This document shows positions 44,099 through 55,405 of a DNA stretch of 64,000 bases, one piece after another (position 1 is the stretch's first letter; each line of letters starts with the position of its first letter). The notes below the pieces were generated by a model. The model was given only the letters and a program-made list of their open reading frames with translations, was not told the DNA's origin and ran no database searches. Made by a program: the position numbers and the translations under genes. The DNA comes from Pseudomonas sp. MRSN 12121 (GTDB taxonomy: Bacteria > Pseudomonadota > Gammaproteobacteria > Pseudomonadales > Pseudomonadaceae), in contig NZ_CP010892.1 of the NCBI RefSeq assembly GCF_000931465.1, positions 3,247,388 through 3,311,387 of the forward strand, in the 5' to 3' direction.

Positions 44099-45037
44099 TC
44101 AATTCAGTTGGTGGCGATAGGGCAGGTCCGGTCCGGTCTTGCCACAGGTCAGCGCCGCGGCGTGGATGGCGAACCGGAGCATCTGCTCGATCTGTTCGCG
44201 GCTCAACCGCGCCACAGCCTCCAGTGAATCCAGCTGCCGCTCGGTCAGCCAGGCGATCAGGGCCGCCTGGAAGGTGTCGCCGGCACCCACGGTGTCGGCC
44301 ATCTTAATCGGCACGGCCGGTGCCGACCAGTGGCCATGTGCCCGGCTGAAGACCGTCGCGCCCTCTGCGCCGCGGGTCAGGAACACCAGTTGGCAATGAT
44401 GGCGCAGCCAGCCTTCGATCACGTCCCGGGGCTCGCGGTCGGGGTAGAGCAGGTGCAGGTCCTCGTCGCTGACCTTGATCAGGTCGGCCAGAGCGGCCAG
44501 GGTCTCGATGCGCTGGCGCCACTGTTCGAGGTCCGGCGCGGGGTTGAGGCGCACATTGGGGTCGAGGCTGATCAGGCGCCGGCCACGCTCGCGCCGCACC
44601 AGCGCCAGCAGGGTGTCGGCGACCGGCTGCACCACCAGGGAAAACGAACCGACGTGCAGGCCACGCACCCGGCTGTCGAGCTCGGGCAGGTCGTCCAGGT
44701 GCAACTGGCGATCGGCGCAGCCTTCGCCCCGGAAGCTGTATTGCGGCACGCCGTCGGCGCCCAGCGCGACCATCGCCAGGGTGGTCGGGGCCGGGACGTC
44801 CAGCAGGTAGTCCGGGTTCACGCCTTCGTCGCGCAGCACCTGCCGCAGGCGCCGGCCCAGGTAGTCGGTGGACAGCCCGGCGAACAGCGCCGCGTCGACG
44901 CCCAGGCGTCGCAGGCCGACCGCGACATTGAATGGCGAACCGCCGGCAATCGCCTGGAAGTTGACCTGCGAGGCGCGCCCGCCGGCGTCGTCTTCGCTGA
45001 AAAAATCGAACAGTGCTTCACCGCAGACCAGGTACAT
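44099..45037 (-). CDS. mtlZ: MtlZ, fructokinase (PfkB family)
   Basis: Ribokinase-like fructokinase of 312 residues: sugar-binding GGSPFNVAVGLRRLG near the N-terminus and the catalytic DTVGAGDTFQAALIAW at ~250. It phosphorylates the fructose made from mannitol by MtlD. Last gene of the mtl operon; ATG 45037 follows the xylulokinase stop by two bases (a GTG at 45043 would overlap it). Confidence 0.93.
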   Translation of the reverse strand: MYLVCGEALFDFFSEDDAGGRASQVNFQAIAGGSPFNVAVGLRRLGVDAALFAGLSTDYLGRRLRQVLRDEGVNPDYLLDVPAPTTLAMVALGADGVPQYSFRGEGCADRQLHLDDLPELDSRVRGLHVGSFSLVVQPVADTLLALVRRERGRRLISLDPNVRLNPAPDLEQWRQRIETLAALADLIKVSDEDLHLLYPDREPRDVIEGWLRHHCQLVFLTRGAEGATVFSRAHGHWSAPAVPIKMADTVGAGDTFQAALIAWLTERQLDSLEAVARLSREQIEQMLRFAIHAAALTCGKTGPDLPYRHQLN

Positions 45038-45039
45038 AG

Positions 45040-46548
45040 TCACTCGCTCTTCAAAAGGGTTGCCACGTGCTGTTGGTAACGTTCATAGACCTGCTGGTAG
45101 GCCGCCACATGGGCGGCGATCGGCAGGGTTTCGCTGGCCGGGTCGAGTTTCACGCAGCGCTGGCACAGTTGCGCCAGGCTGTAGCGCTGTTCGCCGTCCG
45201 CGGAGCGGCACCAGGCCGCCTGGATCGCCGCGCCCAGGGCCGCGGCCTCGCTTTGCTCGGTACAGACCACCGGGGTGTGCATGATATCGGCGACCATCTG
45301 CCGCCACAGAGGACTTTTCGAACCGCCGCCGATCAGGCGGATGCGCTGGCTCTGCAAGCCGTTGCGGCGCAGCAGGTCGAGGCCGTAGCGCAGGCCGAAG
45401 GTGGTGCCTTCCAGTACCGCCCGGCACAGGTTGGCCTGGGTCAGGTTGTCCAGGGTCAGGCCCAGCAGGCTGCCGCTGGCCTGGGGCAGGGCCGGGACCC
45501 GCTCGCCATTGAGGAACGGCAGCATGCACACGCCCCCCGCACCGATCGGCGCCTCGGCGGCCCGTTGGTTGAAGCGCGCAAGGTCCAGCTCGAACAGCTC
45601 GCGCACCGCGCCGGTGGCGTTGGTCAGGTTCATGGTGCAGATCAGCGGCAGCCAGCCGCCGCTGGAGGAACAGAAGGTCGCCACCGCGGCGTCGCGGCTG
45701 ACCCGCGGCTGCTCGGCGTAGGCGTACAGGGTGCCGGAGGAACCCAGGCTCATGGTGATGACCCCGGGCTGGATATTACCGGTGCCGATGGCGCCCAGCA
45801 TGTTGTCGCCACCACCGCTGGAGACCCGCGCGGCGGGGTTGAGCCCCAGGCGTTCGGCGATTGCGGGCAGCAGGGTGCCCACCGGCCGGTCGGCCTCGAT
45901 CAGTTCCGGCAAGGCGGCCTCCAGGCCCCCGTCCGGGTCGATGTGGCGCAACAGTTCCAGGTCCCACTGGCGGGTGCGCACGTTGAAATAGCCGGTGCCG
46001 GAGGCGTCGCCGTACTCGCTGCAGGCGCGTCCCGTCAGCCAGTAGTTCAGGTAGTCGTGGGGCAGCAGGATGCGCGCGATGCGCTGGAACAGCTGGGGAT
46101 GGCGTTCTCGGGTCCACAGCAGCTTGGAGACGGTGTAGCCGGGAGCGATCGCCACGCCGAGGCGCTCCAGGGAACCCTGTTCGCCCCCCAGGTATTCCAG
46201 CAGGCGCCGGTTCTGCTCGCTGGACTCGGTGTCGCACCAGAGCTTGGCCGGGCGCAGGACCCGGCCCTGGCGATCGAGCAGGACCAGGCCGTGCTGCTGG
46301 CCCGACACGCCGAGGCCGAGGATCTCCTGGCCGCTGACCCCGGCCGCCTGCAACGCCCGCCGGGTGGCCAGGGCGAACGCCTCGCACCATTGCTCGACGT
46401 CCTGTTCGCGGCGGCCGTTGGCGCCGCTGATCAGGCTGTGCGGCGCGGCGCCCAGGCCCAGCACGTCGCCGCTGGCGACGTCGAGGATCAGCGCCTTGGT
46501 GCCCTGGGTGCCGCAGTCGATGCCGAGGTATAGCTGTCGTTTGGTCAT
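45040..46548 (-). CDS. xylB: MtlY/XylB, xylulokinase
   Basis: FGGY kinase of 502 residues: N-terminal phosphate motif GIDCGTQGTKALI, second-domain LIGGGSKSPLWRQMVAD. It phosphorylates D-xylulose formed from D-arabitol by the same dehydrogenase that oxidises mannitol. In P. fluorescens the equivalent gene is mtlY. It is separated from mtlD by a 393-bp gap full of REP elements, unlike the tight packing elsewhere in the operon. Confidence 0.93.
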   Translation of the reverse strand: MTKRQLYLGIDCGTQGTKALILDVASGDVLGLGAAPHSLISGANGRREQDVEQWCEAFALATRRALQAAGVSGQEILGLGVSGQQHGLVLLDRQGRVLRPAKLWCDTESSEQNRRLLEYLGGEQGSLERLGVAIAPGYTVSKLLWTRERHPQLFQRIARILLPHDYLNYWLTGRACSEYGDASGTGYFNVRTRQWDLELLRHIDPDGGLEAALPELIEADRPVGTLLPAIAERLGLNPAARVSSGGGDNMLGAIGTGNIQPGVITMSLGSSGTLYAYAEQPRVSRDAAVATFCSSSGGWLPLICTMNLTNATGAVRELFELDLARFNQRAAEAPIGAGGVCMLPFLNGERVPALPQASGSLLGLTLDNLTQANLCRAVLEGTTFGLRYGLDLLRRNGLQSQRIRLIGGGSKSPLWRQMVADIMHTPVVCTEQSEAAALGAAIQAAWCRSADGEQRYSLAQLCQRCVKLDPASETLPIAAHVAAYQQVYERYQQHVATLLKSE

Positions 46549-46624
46549 GGATGAACCTGTGCAAAATTCAACTCGGGGCCGCTGTGGGAGCCGGGTTGCC
46601 TTGAGATCGCTGCGCCCGTGCCGG

Positions 46625-46905
46625 GCGATCGCAGCCTCGCTGGCGCTCGACAGCGGCTACATACATACCGCGCCCGTAGCCGCTGCCGAGCCTGGGCGAG
46701 GCTGCGATCGGCAACGCAGTTGCCGCGAAACCTGAATCCGCGGTGTGCCAGGCAGAACGCGTCGCCTGGCTTGCGACCGCTTCGTCGGAATGCCGCCCAA
46801 ACCGATCGCAGCCTCGCTGGTGCTCGACAGCGGCTACATGCATACCGCGCCTGTAGCCGCTGCCGAGCCTGGGCGAGGCTGCGATCGGCAACGCAGTTGC
46901 CGCGA
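46625..46905. repeat. REP elements between mtlD and mtlY
   Basis: An inverse REP ending at 46660, a full doublet at 46676-46837 (162 bp) and a forward REP from 46853, all of the GTAGCCGCTGCCGAGC family. They fill most of the 393-bp gap; no gene is present. Confidence 0.88.
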
Positions 46906-46941
46906 AACCTGCGCTCACGATGCGTCAGGCGTAGCGCGTTG

Positions 46942-48414
46942 CTACGCCAACACCCGCTCCAGGGTGCGGGTCACGCCGTTTTCCCGCAGGTCATTGAAGC
47001 AGCGCTCGAAGGCTTCGACAAAGGCCGGCGACTGGGGAATGGCGCCGCCGAAGATTTCCTCGACCGCCAGCAGGCGCTGGCTGACCCGCGCCTCGTCCGT
47101 CACCAGCGCCTGGCAGAACGCCGCGCGTGGATCGGGAATCGCATAGCGCTCGCCGTTCTCGTCGACGCCCCTGAGGTACAGGGCCCAGGCCGCGATCACC
47201 AGGGCGGCGCGTTCGGGGTCGCCGCCGTCGGCGAGCAGGCGGTTGATGGTCGGCACGCTGAACTTGGGCAGCTTCGACGAGCCGTCCGAGCAGACCCGCT
47301 CCAGCTGGTCGGCGATCGCCCGGTTGGAGAAGCGCGCCACCAGGGTGTCCTTGTAGGCGGCCAGGTCGATGCCCGGCACCGGTGCCAGTTGCGGGGTCAC
47401 GTCGAGGTCCATGTAGGCGCGGATGAAGGCCACGAACAGCGGGTCGGCCATGGCCTGGTGGACAAACCGGTAGCCCTTGAGGAACCCCAGGTAGGTCAGC
47501 GCCAGGTGGCTGCCGTTGAGCAGCTTGATCTTCATCTCTTCATAGGGCGTGACGTCGTCGGTGAACTGCACCCCGACCTTTTCCCAGGCCGGCCGGCCGT
47601 TGACGAACTTGTCTTCCAGCACCCATTGCACGAACGGCTCGCAGACCACCGGCCAGGCATCGTCGACGCCGTGCTGGTCGTGCAGCTGCAAGCGGTGGGC
47701 GATGCTGGTCATCGGGGTGATGCGGTCGACCATGGCGTTGGGGAATCCGACGTGGGCGGCGATCCAGTCGTGCAGTTCGGGATCGCGCAGGGCGGCGAAG
47801 GCCAGCAGCGCCTTGCGCGTCACCGCGCCGTTGTGCGGCAGGTTATCGCAAGACATCAGGGTAAAGGCCGGAGTACCGGCCGCCCGGCGCCGGGCCAGGG
47901 CCGCGCAGAGAAAGCCGAACACGGTCCGCGGCTGCCGCGGGTGCGCCAGGTCGTGCTGGATCTGTGGCAGGTGGGCCATGAATTCGCCGCTGCTGTCGTC
48001 GATGCAGTAGCCGCCCTCGGTGATGGTCAGGGAGACGATGCGGATCCGTGGGTCGGCCAGTTTGTCGATCAGCGCCTGGGCATCATCCTCGGCCAGCAGC
48101 ATGTCGCGGATTGCGCCGATCACCCGCACTTCGCTGGCCTCGTCGTCGCCCAGCTCGAACAGGGTGAACAGGTAGTCCTGGTCGGCCAGGTCGTCGCGCG
48201 CGCGGCGGTCCTCGGCGCGCAGGCCGACCCCGCAGATGCCCCAGTCCAGGCCTTCGCCGCGGTTCATCAGGGCGTCGGTGTAATAGGCCTGGTGGGCGCG
48301 GTGGAAGCCGCCCACGCCGATATGCGCCATGCCTTGCCGGACCTCGGCCAGGGCGTAGGCCGGCACCCGCACTTCGGGAGCCAGGCGGTCAAGGTTGTGT
48401 CGGTTCAGTTTCAT
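46942..48414 (-). CDS. mtlD: MtlD, mannitol 2-dehydrogenase
   Basis: Long-chain polyol dehydrogenase of 490 residues, NAD-dependent, oxidising mannitol to fructose and arabitol to xylulose. NAD-binding HIGVGGFHRAHQAYY at ~32 and the catalytic lysine in MKIKLLNGSH (~295). It follows mtlK by 17 bp. Confidence 0.95.
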   Translation of the reverse strand: MKLNRHNLDRLAPEVRVPAYALAEVRQGMAHIGVGGFHRAHQAYYTDALMNRGEGLDWGICGVGLRAEDRRARDDLADQDYLFTLFELGDDEASEVRVIGAIRDMLLAEDDAQALIDKLADPRIRIVSLTITEGGYCIDDSSGEFMAHLPQIQHDLAHPRQPRTVFGFLCAALARRRAAGTPAFTLMSCDNLPHNGAVTRKALLAFAALRDPELHDWIAAHVGFPNAMVDRITPMTSIAHRLQLHDQHGVDDAWPVVCEPFVQWVLEDKFVNGRPAWEKVGVQFTDDVTPYEEMKIKLLNGSHLALTYLGFLKGYRFVHQAMADPLFVAFIRAYMDLDVTPQLAPVPGIDLAAYKDTLVARFSNRAIADQLERVCSDGSSKLPKFSVPTINRLLADGGDPERAALVIAAWALYLRGVDENGERYAIPDPRAAFCQALVTDEARVSQRLLAVEEIFGGAIPQSPAFVEAFERCFNDLRENGVTRTLERVLA

Positions 48415-48431
48415 CGTGGGTTCTCGGTTGA

Positions 48432-49535
<1,104 letters not shown>

Positions 49536-49564
49536 GGAATCTCTCCGGATTGCATAATTTCGTC

Positions 49565-49609
49565 GTAGCCGCTGCCGAGCCTGCGAGGCTGCGATCGGCC
49601 GCGCAGCGG
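49565..49609 (+). repeat. Single REP between mtlG and mtlK
   Basis: One GTAGCCGCTGCCGAGC element in the 131-bp gap. The remainder of the gap has no gene. Confidence 0.8.
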
Positions 49610-49666
49610 ACGTGCTCTGGAAGGCCGCGAAGAGTCTTCGGGCCTTATCGGGTATCGGGTTACCTG

Positions 49667-50497
49667 TTACTTCACCGCGCCGAAGGACAGGCCGCGCACC
49701 AGTTGCTTCTGGCTGATCCAGCCGATGATCAGGATCGGCGCGCAGGCCAGGGTCGAGACGGCCGAGAGCTTGGCCCAGAACAGGCCCTCGGGGCTGGAGT
49801 AGGAGGCGATCAGCGCGGTCAGCGGCGCGGCGTTGGACGAGGTCAGGTTGAGTGACCAGAACGCCTCGTTCCAGCACAGGATCAGCGACAGCAGCACGGT
49901 GGACGCCAGGCCGCCCTTGGCGATGGGCAGCAGCACCCGGAGCATTTCCTGGCTGAGCGTTGCGCCATCCAGCCGTGCGGCCTCGAGGATGTCCCGGGGG
50001 ATGTCCTTGAAGTAGGTGTAAACCATCCAGACCACGATCGGCAGGTTGATCAGGGTGTAGATCGCGATCAGCGCCAGGCGCGTGTCCAGCAGGCCGAAAT
50101 GCTTGGCCAGCAGGTAGATCGGCATCAGCACGCCCACCGGCGGCAGCATCTTGGTTGACAGCATCCACAGCAGGGTGCGCTTGGTGTTGCGGGTCTCGTA
50201 GAAGGCCATGGAGTAGGCCGCCGGCACCGCGATCAGCAGGCACAACGCGGTGGCGCTGAACGAGATCGCCACCGAGTTCCAGGCGAAGGCCAGGTAGTTG
50301 CTGCGCTCGTTGATGTGCAGGTAATTCTCCAGCGTCGGCGTGAAGATGAACTGCGGCGGCGTGGCGAAGGCGTCGATTTCGGTCTTGAAGCTGGTCAGCA
50401 GCATCCAGAAGATCGGGAAGAAGATCAGGATGGCGACGATCCAGGCCAGGGTGCCGAGCAGCAGGCTGTGCAGGCGGCGGGATTGTTGCAGGGTCAT
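49667..50497 (-). CDS. mtlG: MtlG, permease of the polyol ABC importer
   Basis: Membrane protein of 276 residues with about six helices and the EAA loop [20 protein letters not shown] that contacts MtlK. ATG 50497 has GAGG upstream. The start lies ten bases after the mtlF stop. Confidence 0.92.
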   Translation of the reverse strand: MTLQQSRRLHSLLLGTLAWIVAILIFFPIFWMLLTSFKTEIDAFATPPQFIFTPTLENYLHINERSNYLAFAWNSVAISFSATALCLLIAVPAAYSMAFYETRNTKRTLLWMLSTKMLPPVGVLMPIYLLAKHFGLLDTRLALIAIYTLINLPIVVWMVYTYFKDIPRDILEAARLDGATLSQEMLRVLLPIAKGGLASTVLLSLILCWNEAFWSLNLTSSNAAPLTALIASYSSPEGLFWAKLSAVSTLACAPILIIGWISQKQLVRGLSFGAVK

Positions 50498-50507
50498 GGC
50501 GCGCACC

Positions 50508-51434
50508 TCAGGGCTTGTCAGTCAGGTTTTTGCCGAGCATGCGCACCAGCACGATCGCGGCGATGTTGGCGATGACCACGGCGATCAGGCCGCCGGCCGA
50601 CGCCATGCCGACGTCGAACTGCACCAGCGCCTGGTTGTAGATCAGGTAGGCGAGGTTGGTCGAGGCGTAGCCCGGGCCACCGTTGGTGGTGGTGAAGATT
50701 TCGGCGAACACCGAGAGCAGGAAGATGGTCTCGATCATCACCACCACCGCGATCGGCCGCGCCAGGTGCGGCAGGGTCAGGTGCCAGAAGATCGCCAGGG
50801 GCCCGGCACCGTCCAGGCGCGCCGCCTCCTTCTGTTCCTGGTCCAGGGACTGCATGGCGGTCATCAGGATCAGGATCGCGAACGGCAGCCACTGCCAGGA
50901 CACGATGACGATGATCGACAGCAGCGGGTAGTGCGCCAGCCAGTCCACCGGCTGGGCGCCGAACAGCTTCCACACGGCGGCGAGGATCCCCGACACCGGG
51001 TGGAAGATCAGGTTCTTCCAGATCAGCGCGCCCACCGTGGGCATGATGAAGAACGGCGAGATCAGCAGCACCCGGACGATGCCGCGGCCGAAGAACTCGC
51101 TGGCTTCCAGCAGGGCGCTGATCAGCACCCCGAACACCACGCTGATCGCCAGCACGCTGCCCACCAGCAGCAGGGTGTTGCCGGCCCCGGGCAAAAAGCC
51201 CGAGTCAGTGAGGAAGTAGCTGAAGTTCTCCAGCCCCACGAACTGGTTTTCTCCGGGGTACAGCAGGTTGTAGCGGATCAGCGAGAAGTACAGGGTCATG
51301 CCCAGCGGCACGATCATCCACAGCAGCAACAGCGCCACCGAGGGGCTGACCAGGAACCAGCCGGGGTTGGCCGGGCGGCGCTTGCGCGCGGCCCGGGGTA
51401 TTTCCAGATGAGCGTTGGCAGTCGAAGTATTCAT
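50508..51434 (-). CDS. mtlF: MtlF, permease of the polyol ABC importer
   Basis: Membrane protein of 308 residues with about six helices, an N-terminal basic cytoplasmic segment (RAARKRRPANPG) and the EAA loop [20 protein letters not shown]. Partner of MtlG. ATG 51434; separated from mtlE by a REP doublet. Confidence 0.92.
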   Translation of the reverse strand: MNTSTANAHLEIPRAARKRRPANPGWFLVSPSVALLLLWMIVPLGMTLYFSLIRYNLLYPGENQFVGLENFSYFLTDSGFLPGAGNTLLLVGSVLAISVVFGVLISALLEASEFFGRGIVRVLLISPFFIMPTVGALIWKNLIFHPVSGILAAVWKLFGAQPVDWLAHYPLLSIIVIVSWQWLPFAILILMTAMQSLDQEQKEAARLDGAGPLAIFWHLTLPHLARPIAVVVMIETIFLLSVFAEIFTTTNGGPGYASTNLAYLIYNQALVQFDVGMASAGGLIAVVIANIAAIVLVRMLGKNLTDKP

Positions 51435-51464
51435 GACGATCACAACCGTTCAGGTGTGTTTCCC

Positions 51465-51551
51465 GTAGGAGCGAGGCTTGCCCGCGATGAACGATGACGC
51501 GCTTATCGGATAGACCGTGGTGCGGCTATCGCGGGCAAGCCTCGCTCCTAC
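51465..51551. repeat. REP doublet between mtlE and mtlF
   Basis: Inverted pair of the GTAGGAGCGAGGCTTGCCCG family, 87 bp, able to form one long hairpin. The position behind the binding-protein gene parallels malE-malF of E. coli, where a REP stabilises the upstream message. Confidence 0.88.
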
Positions 51552-51569
51552 AGGTACGGGATTAGGGGG

Positions 51570-52880
51570 TTACTTGGGGTAGCCGGCGCGTTTCATTTCG
51601 CGTTCGGTGGTCTGCTGCGCCGCGGCCAGGGCCTGGTCGACCGTGCTCTGGCCGATCAGGGCGGCGGAGAACAGCTTGCCGACCTGGGTGCCGATGGCCT
51701 GGAACTCGGGGATGGTCACCAGTTGGATGCCGATGTAGGGCACTGGCTTGAGGGTCGGCCGGGTCGGGTCGGCGACCTTCAGCGATTCCAGGGTCACCCG
51801 GGCGAATGGCGCGGCCTGCATATAGGCCTCGCTGTAGGTCGAGGCGCGGGTGCCGGGCGGCACGTTGGCGATACCGTCCTTCTCGGCGACCAGGGCGCCG
51901 TATTCCCTGGAGGTGGCCCAGGTGGCGAAGGTCCGCGCCGCGTCCTTGGCCTTGGAGCTGGTAGGGATCGCCAGCGCCCAGGAGTACATCCAGGCGCTGC
52001 CCTTGTCGGTGACCTGGTGCGGCGCATAGGCAAAGCCGACGTGGTCGCTGACCTTGCTCTGCGATTTGTCGGTGACGAACGAACCGGCGACGCTGGCGTC
52101 GACCCAGATCGCGCACTTGCCGCTGTTGAACAGCGCCAGGTTTTCGTTGAAACCGTTGCTGGAGGCGCCGGGCGGGCCGGCCTTTTTCATGGTGTCGACG
52201 TAGAAGGTCAGGGCGTTCTTCCACTCCGGCCCATTGAATTCGGGCTGCCACTGCTCGTTGAACCAGCGCGCGCCGAAACCGTTGGCCAGGGTGGTGATCA
52301 GGGCCATGTTCTCGCCCCAGCCGGCCTTGCCACGCAGGCAGATGCCGTATTGCTCCTGCCCGGGATTATTGAGTTTGCCGGCGAATTCGCCGATCTGCTC
52401 CCAGGTCGGGCGTTCGGGCATCTGCAGGCCGGCGGCCTGGAACAGGTCGGTGCGGTAGTAGGTCATCGAGCTTTCGGCGTAGAACGGCAGGGCGTACAGC
52501 GTGCCCTTGGCCGACAGGCCTTGGCGCACCGCGGGGAAAATGTCTTCCAGGTCGTAGGCGGCGGGCAGGTCCTTCATCGGTTCCAGCCAGCCCTTGGCAC
52601 CCCAGAGTGCGGCTTCGTACATGCCGATGGTCAGCACGTCGAATTGTCCGCCCTGGGTGGCGATGTCGGTGGTCAGGCGCTGGCGCAGCACGTTCTCTTC
52701 GAGTACCACCCAGTTGAGCTGGATGTCCGGGTGTTCGCTCTCGAAGGCCTTGGAGAGTTTCTGCATGCGGATCATGTCGCTGTTGTTGACGGTGGCGATG
52801 GTCACCGTCTGGGCGCCGAGGCTGACGCCGCTCAAGGTCATGCAGGTGGTGACGAGCAGGGCTTTGACACAGGGTTTCAT
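51570..52880 (-). CDS. mtlE: MtlE, periplasmic polyol-binding protein
   Basis: Extracellular solute-binding protein of family 1, 436 residues. Signal peptide MKPCVKALLVTTCMTLSGVS (cut after LGA), lobes rich in Trp and Tyr near the ligand (ALWGAKGWLEPMKDLPAAYD, YAESSMTYYRTDLF). First gene of mtlEFGKDYZ. The promoter must lie in 52881-53197. The AraC-type MtlR known from P. fluorescens is not beside it here. Confidence 0.94.
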   Translation of the reverse strand: MKPCVKALLVTTCMTLSGVSLGAQTVTIATVNNSDMIRMQKLSKAFESEHPDIQLNWVVLEENVLRQRLTTDIATQGGQFDVLTIGMYEAALWGAKGWLEPMKDLPAAYDLEDIFPAVRQGLSAKGTLYALPFYAESSMTYYRTDLFQAAGLQMPERPTWEQIGEFAGKLNNPGQEQYGICLRGKAGWGENMALITTLANGFGARWFNEQWQPEFNGPEWKNALTFYVDTMKKAGPPGASSNGFNENLALFNSGKCAIWVDASVAGSFVTDKSQSKVSDHVGFAYAPHQVTDKGSAWMYSWALAIPTSSKAKDAARTFATWATSREYGALVAEKDGIANVPPGTRASTYSEAYMQAAPFARVTLESLKVADPTRPTLKPVPYIGIQLVTIPEFQAIGTQVGKLFSAALIGQSTVDQALAAAQQTTEREMKRAGYPK

Positions 52881-53197
52881 CGTGCACTCCTCTTCCGCAC
52901 CCGCAGGCCGCGAAAGGCTGGTTATTGTTGTTGTTTCTTCCGGATGCCGGGAAGAATGTGAGGCTGATTACAAGCCTTCGACGACCACGCTGACAAATCA
53001 TCCCTGACACTTGAATCGGTACTTTTTTGCACTGGGCAGAAATCGATTTCGGCGCGCGAGCCGCAACAGGCGGGGGCTCGCCCGGCCGGGGCGGGCAAAA
53101 CGCGGGAGATTGCGTATCGGTTTTTGCCCGGGGCGAGCGGGTGCAGGAAGGGCCGCGGCGCGGTCCGCTGGAACGGGACCGCGCCTGGAGGGAGGGG
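52881..53197. promoter_or_regulatory. mtl promoter region and fiu-type receptor 3' end
   Basis: Promoter region of mtlE (minus strand). Near 53157-53185 a 10-bp stem GGCGCGGTCC/GGACCGCGCC marks the end of the TonB receptor transcript. No gene; an MtlR site could not be identified with confidence. Confidence 0.5.
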
Positions 53198-55405
53198 TCA
53201 GAAGGAGTAGGTGGCGGACAGGATCGCCGCGCGCGCGTCGCCGTATTCGATGGCCGAGGAGCGAGCGTCGCTGCCGGCCTGCTGGCGGACCCGCTCGACG
53301 TAGTCCTTGTCGAACAGGTTGTTGACGTTCAGTTGCAGGTCGAGGTCGCGGTTGACCTTGTAACCGAGCATCGCGTTATGCACCCAGTAGGCATCCAGTT
53401 TGGCCTTGGTGCTGGAGCTGACGTTGCGCTCGCTGACATAGCGCGTGCCGTAGCCCAGGGTCCAGCCGGCCGGCAGTTCGTAGGTGGTCCACAGGTTGAG
53501 CGAGCGCGGCGGCGTGTTGCCCAGGGCCTGGCCCTTGCGGGCGATGCCGGAAGCGGTGTTCGCCGCCTTGAGGATCTCGCTGTCGAGGAAGGTGTAGTTG
53601 GCGAACACATCCCATTGCTCGGTGACGTGGCCGGTCAGGCCCAGTTCCACGCCCTGCACCCGCTGCTTGCCGGCCAGCTGGGTCGAACCGTCGGCCATGG
53701 TTTCCCGGGCGTTGCTCTTTTCCACGCGAAACAGCGCGGCGTCCAGTTCCAGGCGCTTGTCCAACAGCGCCCACTTGGTGCCCAGTTCCCAGGTCTCGTT
53801 CTTCTCCGGCGCCAGGTCCTCGGTGTTGGCGCTCAGGCCGCCGCCGGTGGAGGCAAGGTTCTCCGCGGAAGGGTTGAAGGAGTTGCCCCAGGCCGCATAG
53901 ATCCGGCCGTTCTCGCTGGGCTTGAACACCAGCCCGGTGCGCGCGCTGACCTTGGCGTCGTCGGCGGCGCGTTTCGCGGTTTTTACCTGGGCGCCGGAGT
54001 AGCTGTCGGCCTTGCCGCGGACTTTGTCGTAGCGCAGCCCCAGGTTGAGGTCCCATTGCTCGTGCAGGGCGATGTTGTCGAACAGGTACAGCGCCTGGTC
54101 CGTCAGCCGGGTCTCGGTGTAGCCGCTGGCGGCCTTGCGCAGCGGGCCGTTCCAGCGGCCGGGCGGGTTGCCCAGGGCATAGCCGTCGCGCGGGTACAGG
54201 GCTGTGCCCAGGCCATGGTTGTAGGTCTTGAGGTCCAGGGTTTCGTGGGACAGCTCCAGGCCTGTGGTCACTTCGTGGCGCATGCCGGCGAACTCGAAGC
54301 CGCCGATCAGGTTGCTCTGGTTGATCCACATCTCGGTGGTGGCGTCGCGTCCGTAGGCCTGGGGCCCGGCGGGGCGGTAGCGGCCCGCGGGCACGCCGCT
54401 GGTGTTGGCGTGCGAGGCCGAGACGATGGTGTCGCGGTCGGTGCGGCTGTAGCGCGTGAGGTTCTGCAGGCGCAGGTTGTCGTTGAAGTCGTGTTCGAAA
54501 TCGGCGGTGAAGGTGTTCTGCTCGATCTCTTCCTTGTCGAGGTTTTTCCAGCCGAAATAGCCATCGCGTTTGGCCCCGGCCAGCTTCTTGCCGTCGCGCG
54601 CCGGCACGCCGTAGTCGGGCAGGTTGTCGTCGCTCTGGTGGAAGGCGCTCAGGGTCAGGCGGGTGCTGTCGCTCAGGCCCAGGCGCAGCGACGGCGCGAT
54701 GCCCCAGCGCTGGCGATCGATCTTCTCGCGGCCGGGCACGGCGTTCTGATGGGTCATCAGGTTGAGCCGCACGGCGCTGTCGTGGCCGACGCCTGCCAGC
54801 GGCTGGTTGCTGTCCAGGGTCAGGCGGTAATAGTCGTCGGTGCCGAGGCTGCCGCCCAGGCGGGTGAACGCCTGGTCGCGCGGCTGCTTGCTGACCACGT
54901 TGATGCTGCCGCCGGTGGTGCCGGCGCCGCCGAATACCGAGTTGGGGCCCTTGATCACCTCCACCTGCTCGACGTTGAAGGTGTCGGAGCGGCTGGTCTG
55001 CGCGCTGTCGCGCAGGCCGTCGATCTGCATATTGCTGTTGGCCGAGAAGCCGCGGATGTTGATGCTGTCCCCGGAGCCGCCACCGCCTTCGCCGGCATTG
55101 AAGGTGATCCCGGACACGTTCGACAGCACCTGGCGCAGGCTCAGGGCCTGTTGCTCCTGGATCAGCTTGGGCGGCACCACGGTGATGGTCTGCGGGGTGT
55201 CCAGCAACGGCGCCACGTATTTGGCCGAGGCGGAGCGTTCGGTTCGGTAGCCCGGTTGTTCGGCTTCGACCTTGATGTTGTCCAGTTGCAGGGATTTCTC
55301 TCGTTCCGCGGCTTCGGCCAGGCCGGCGCCCGAGGCGAGGGCCAGGCCCAGGGTAGAGGCCAGCAGGCGGTGTGGCGGCAAGGCGGTGGGGGCTTTCGCG
55401 TGCAT
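53198..55405 (-). CDS. TonB-dependent siderophore receptor (catecholate type)
   Basis: Outer-membrane receptor of 735 residues: signal peptide (cut after AEA), plug domain (~50-165, TPQTITVVPPKLIQEQ and NIRGFSANSNMQIDGLRD) and a 22-strand barrel ending in ILSATYSF. No N-terminal signalling extension, so not a FecA/FpvA-type transducer. It resembles Fiu-like catecholate receptors. Iron control by Fur is expected; the AT-rich sequence at 55440-55465 may include a Fur site, but the match is weak. Confidence 0.9.
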   Translation of the reverse strand: MHAKAPTALPPHRLLASTLGLALASGAGLAEAAEREKSLQLDNIKVEAEQPGYRTERSASAKYVAPLLDTPQTITVVPPKLIQEQQALSLRQVLSNVSGITFNAGEGGGGSGDSINIRGFSANSNMQIDGLRDSAQTSRSDTFNVEQVEVIKGPNSVFGGAGTTGGSINVVSKQPRDQAFTRLGGSLGTDDYYRLTLDSNQPLAGVGHDSAVRLNLMTHQNAVPGREKIDRQRWGIAPSLRLGLSDSTRLTLSAFHQSDDNLPDYGVPARDGKKLAGAKRDGYFGWKNLDKEEIEQNTFTADFEHDFNDNLRLQNLTRYSRTDRDTIVSASHANTSGVPAGRYRPAGPQAYGRDATTEMWINQSNLIGGFEFAGMRHEVTTGLELSHETLDLKTYNHGLGTALYPRDGYALGNPPGRWNGPLRKAASGYTETRLTDQALYLFDNIALHEQWDLNLGLRYDKVRGKADSYSGAQVKTAKRAADDAKVSARTGLVFKPSENGRIYAAWGNSFNPSAENLASTGGGLSANTEDLAPEKNETWELGTKWALLDKRLELDAALFRVEKSNARETMADGSTQLAGKQRVQGVELGLTGHVTEQWDVFANYTFLDSEILKAANTASGIARKGQALGNTPPRSLNLWTTYELPAGWTLGYGTRYVSERNVSSSTKAKLDAYWVHNAMLGYKVNRDLDLQLNVNNLFDKDYVERVRQQAGSDARSSAIEYGDARAAILSATYSF

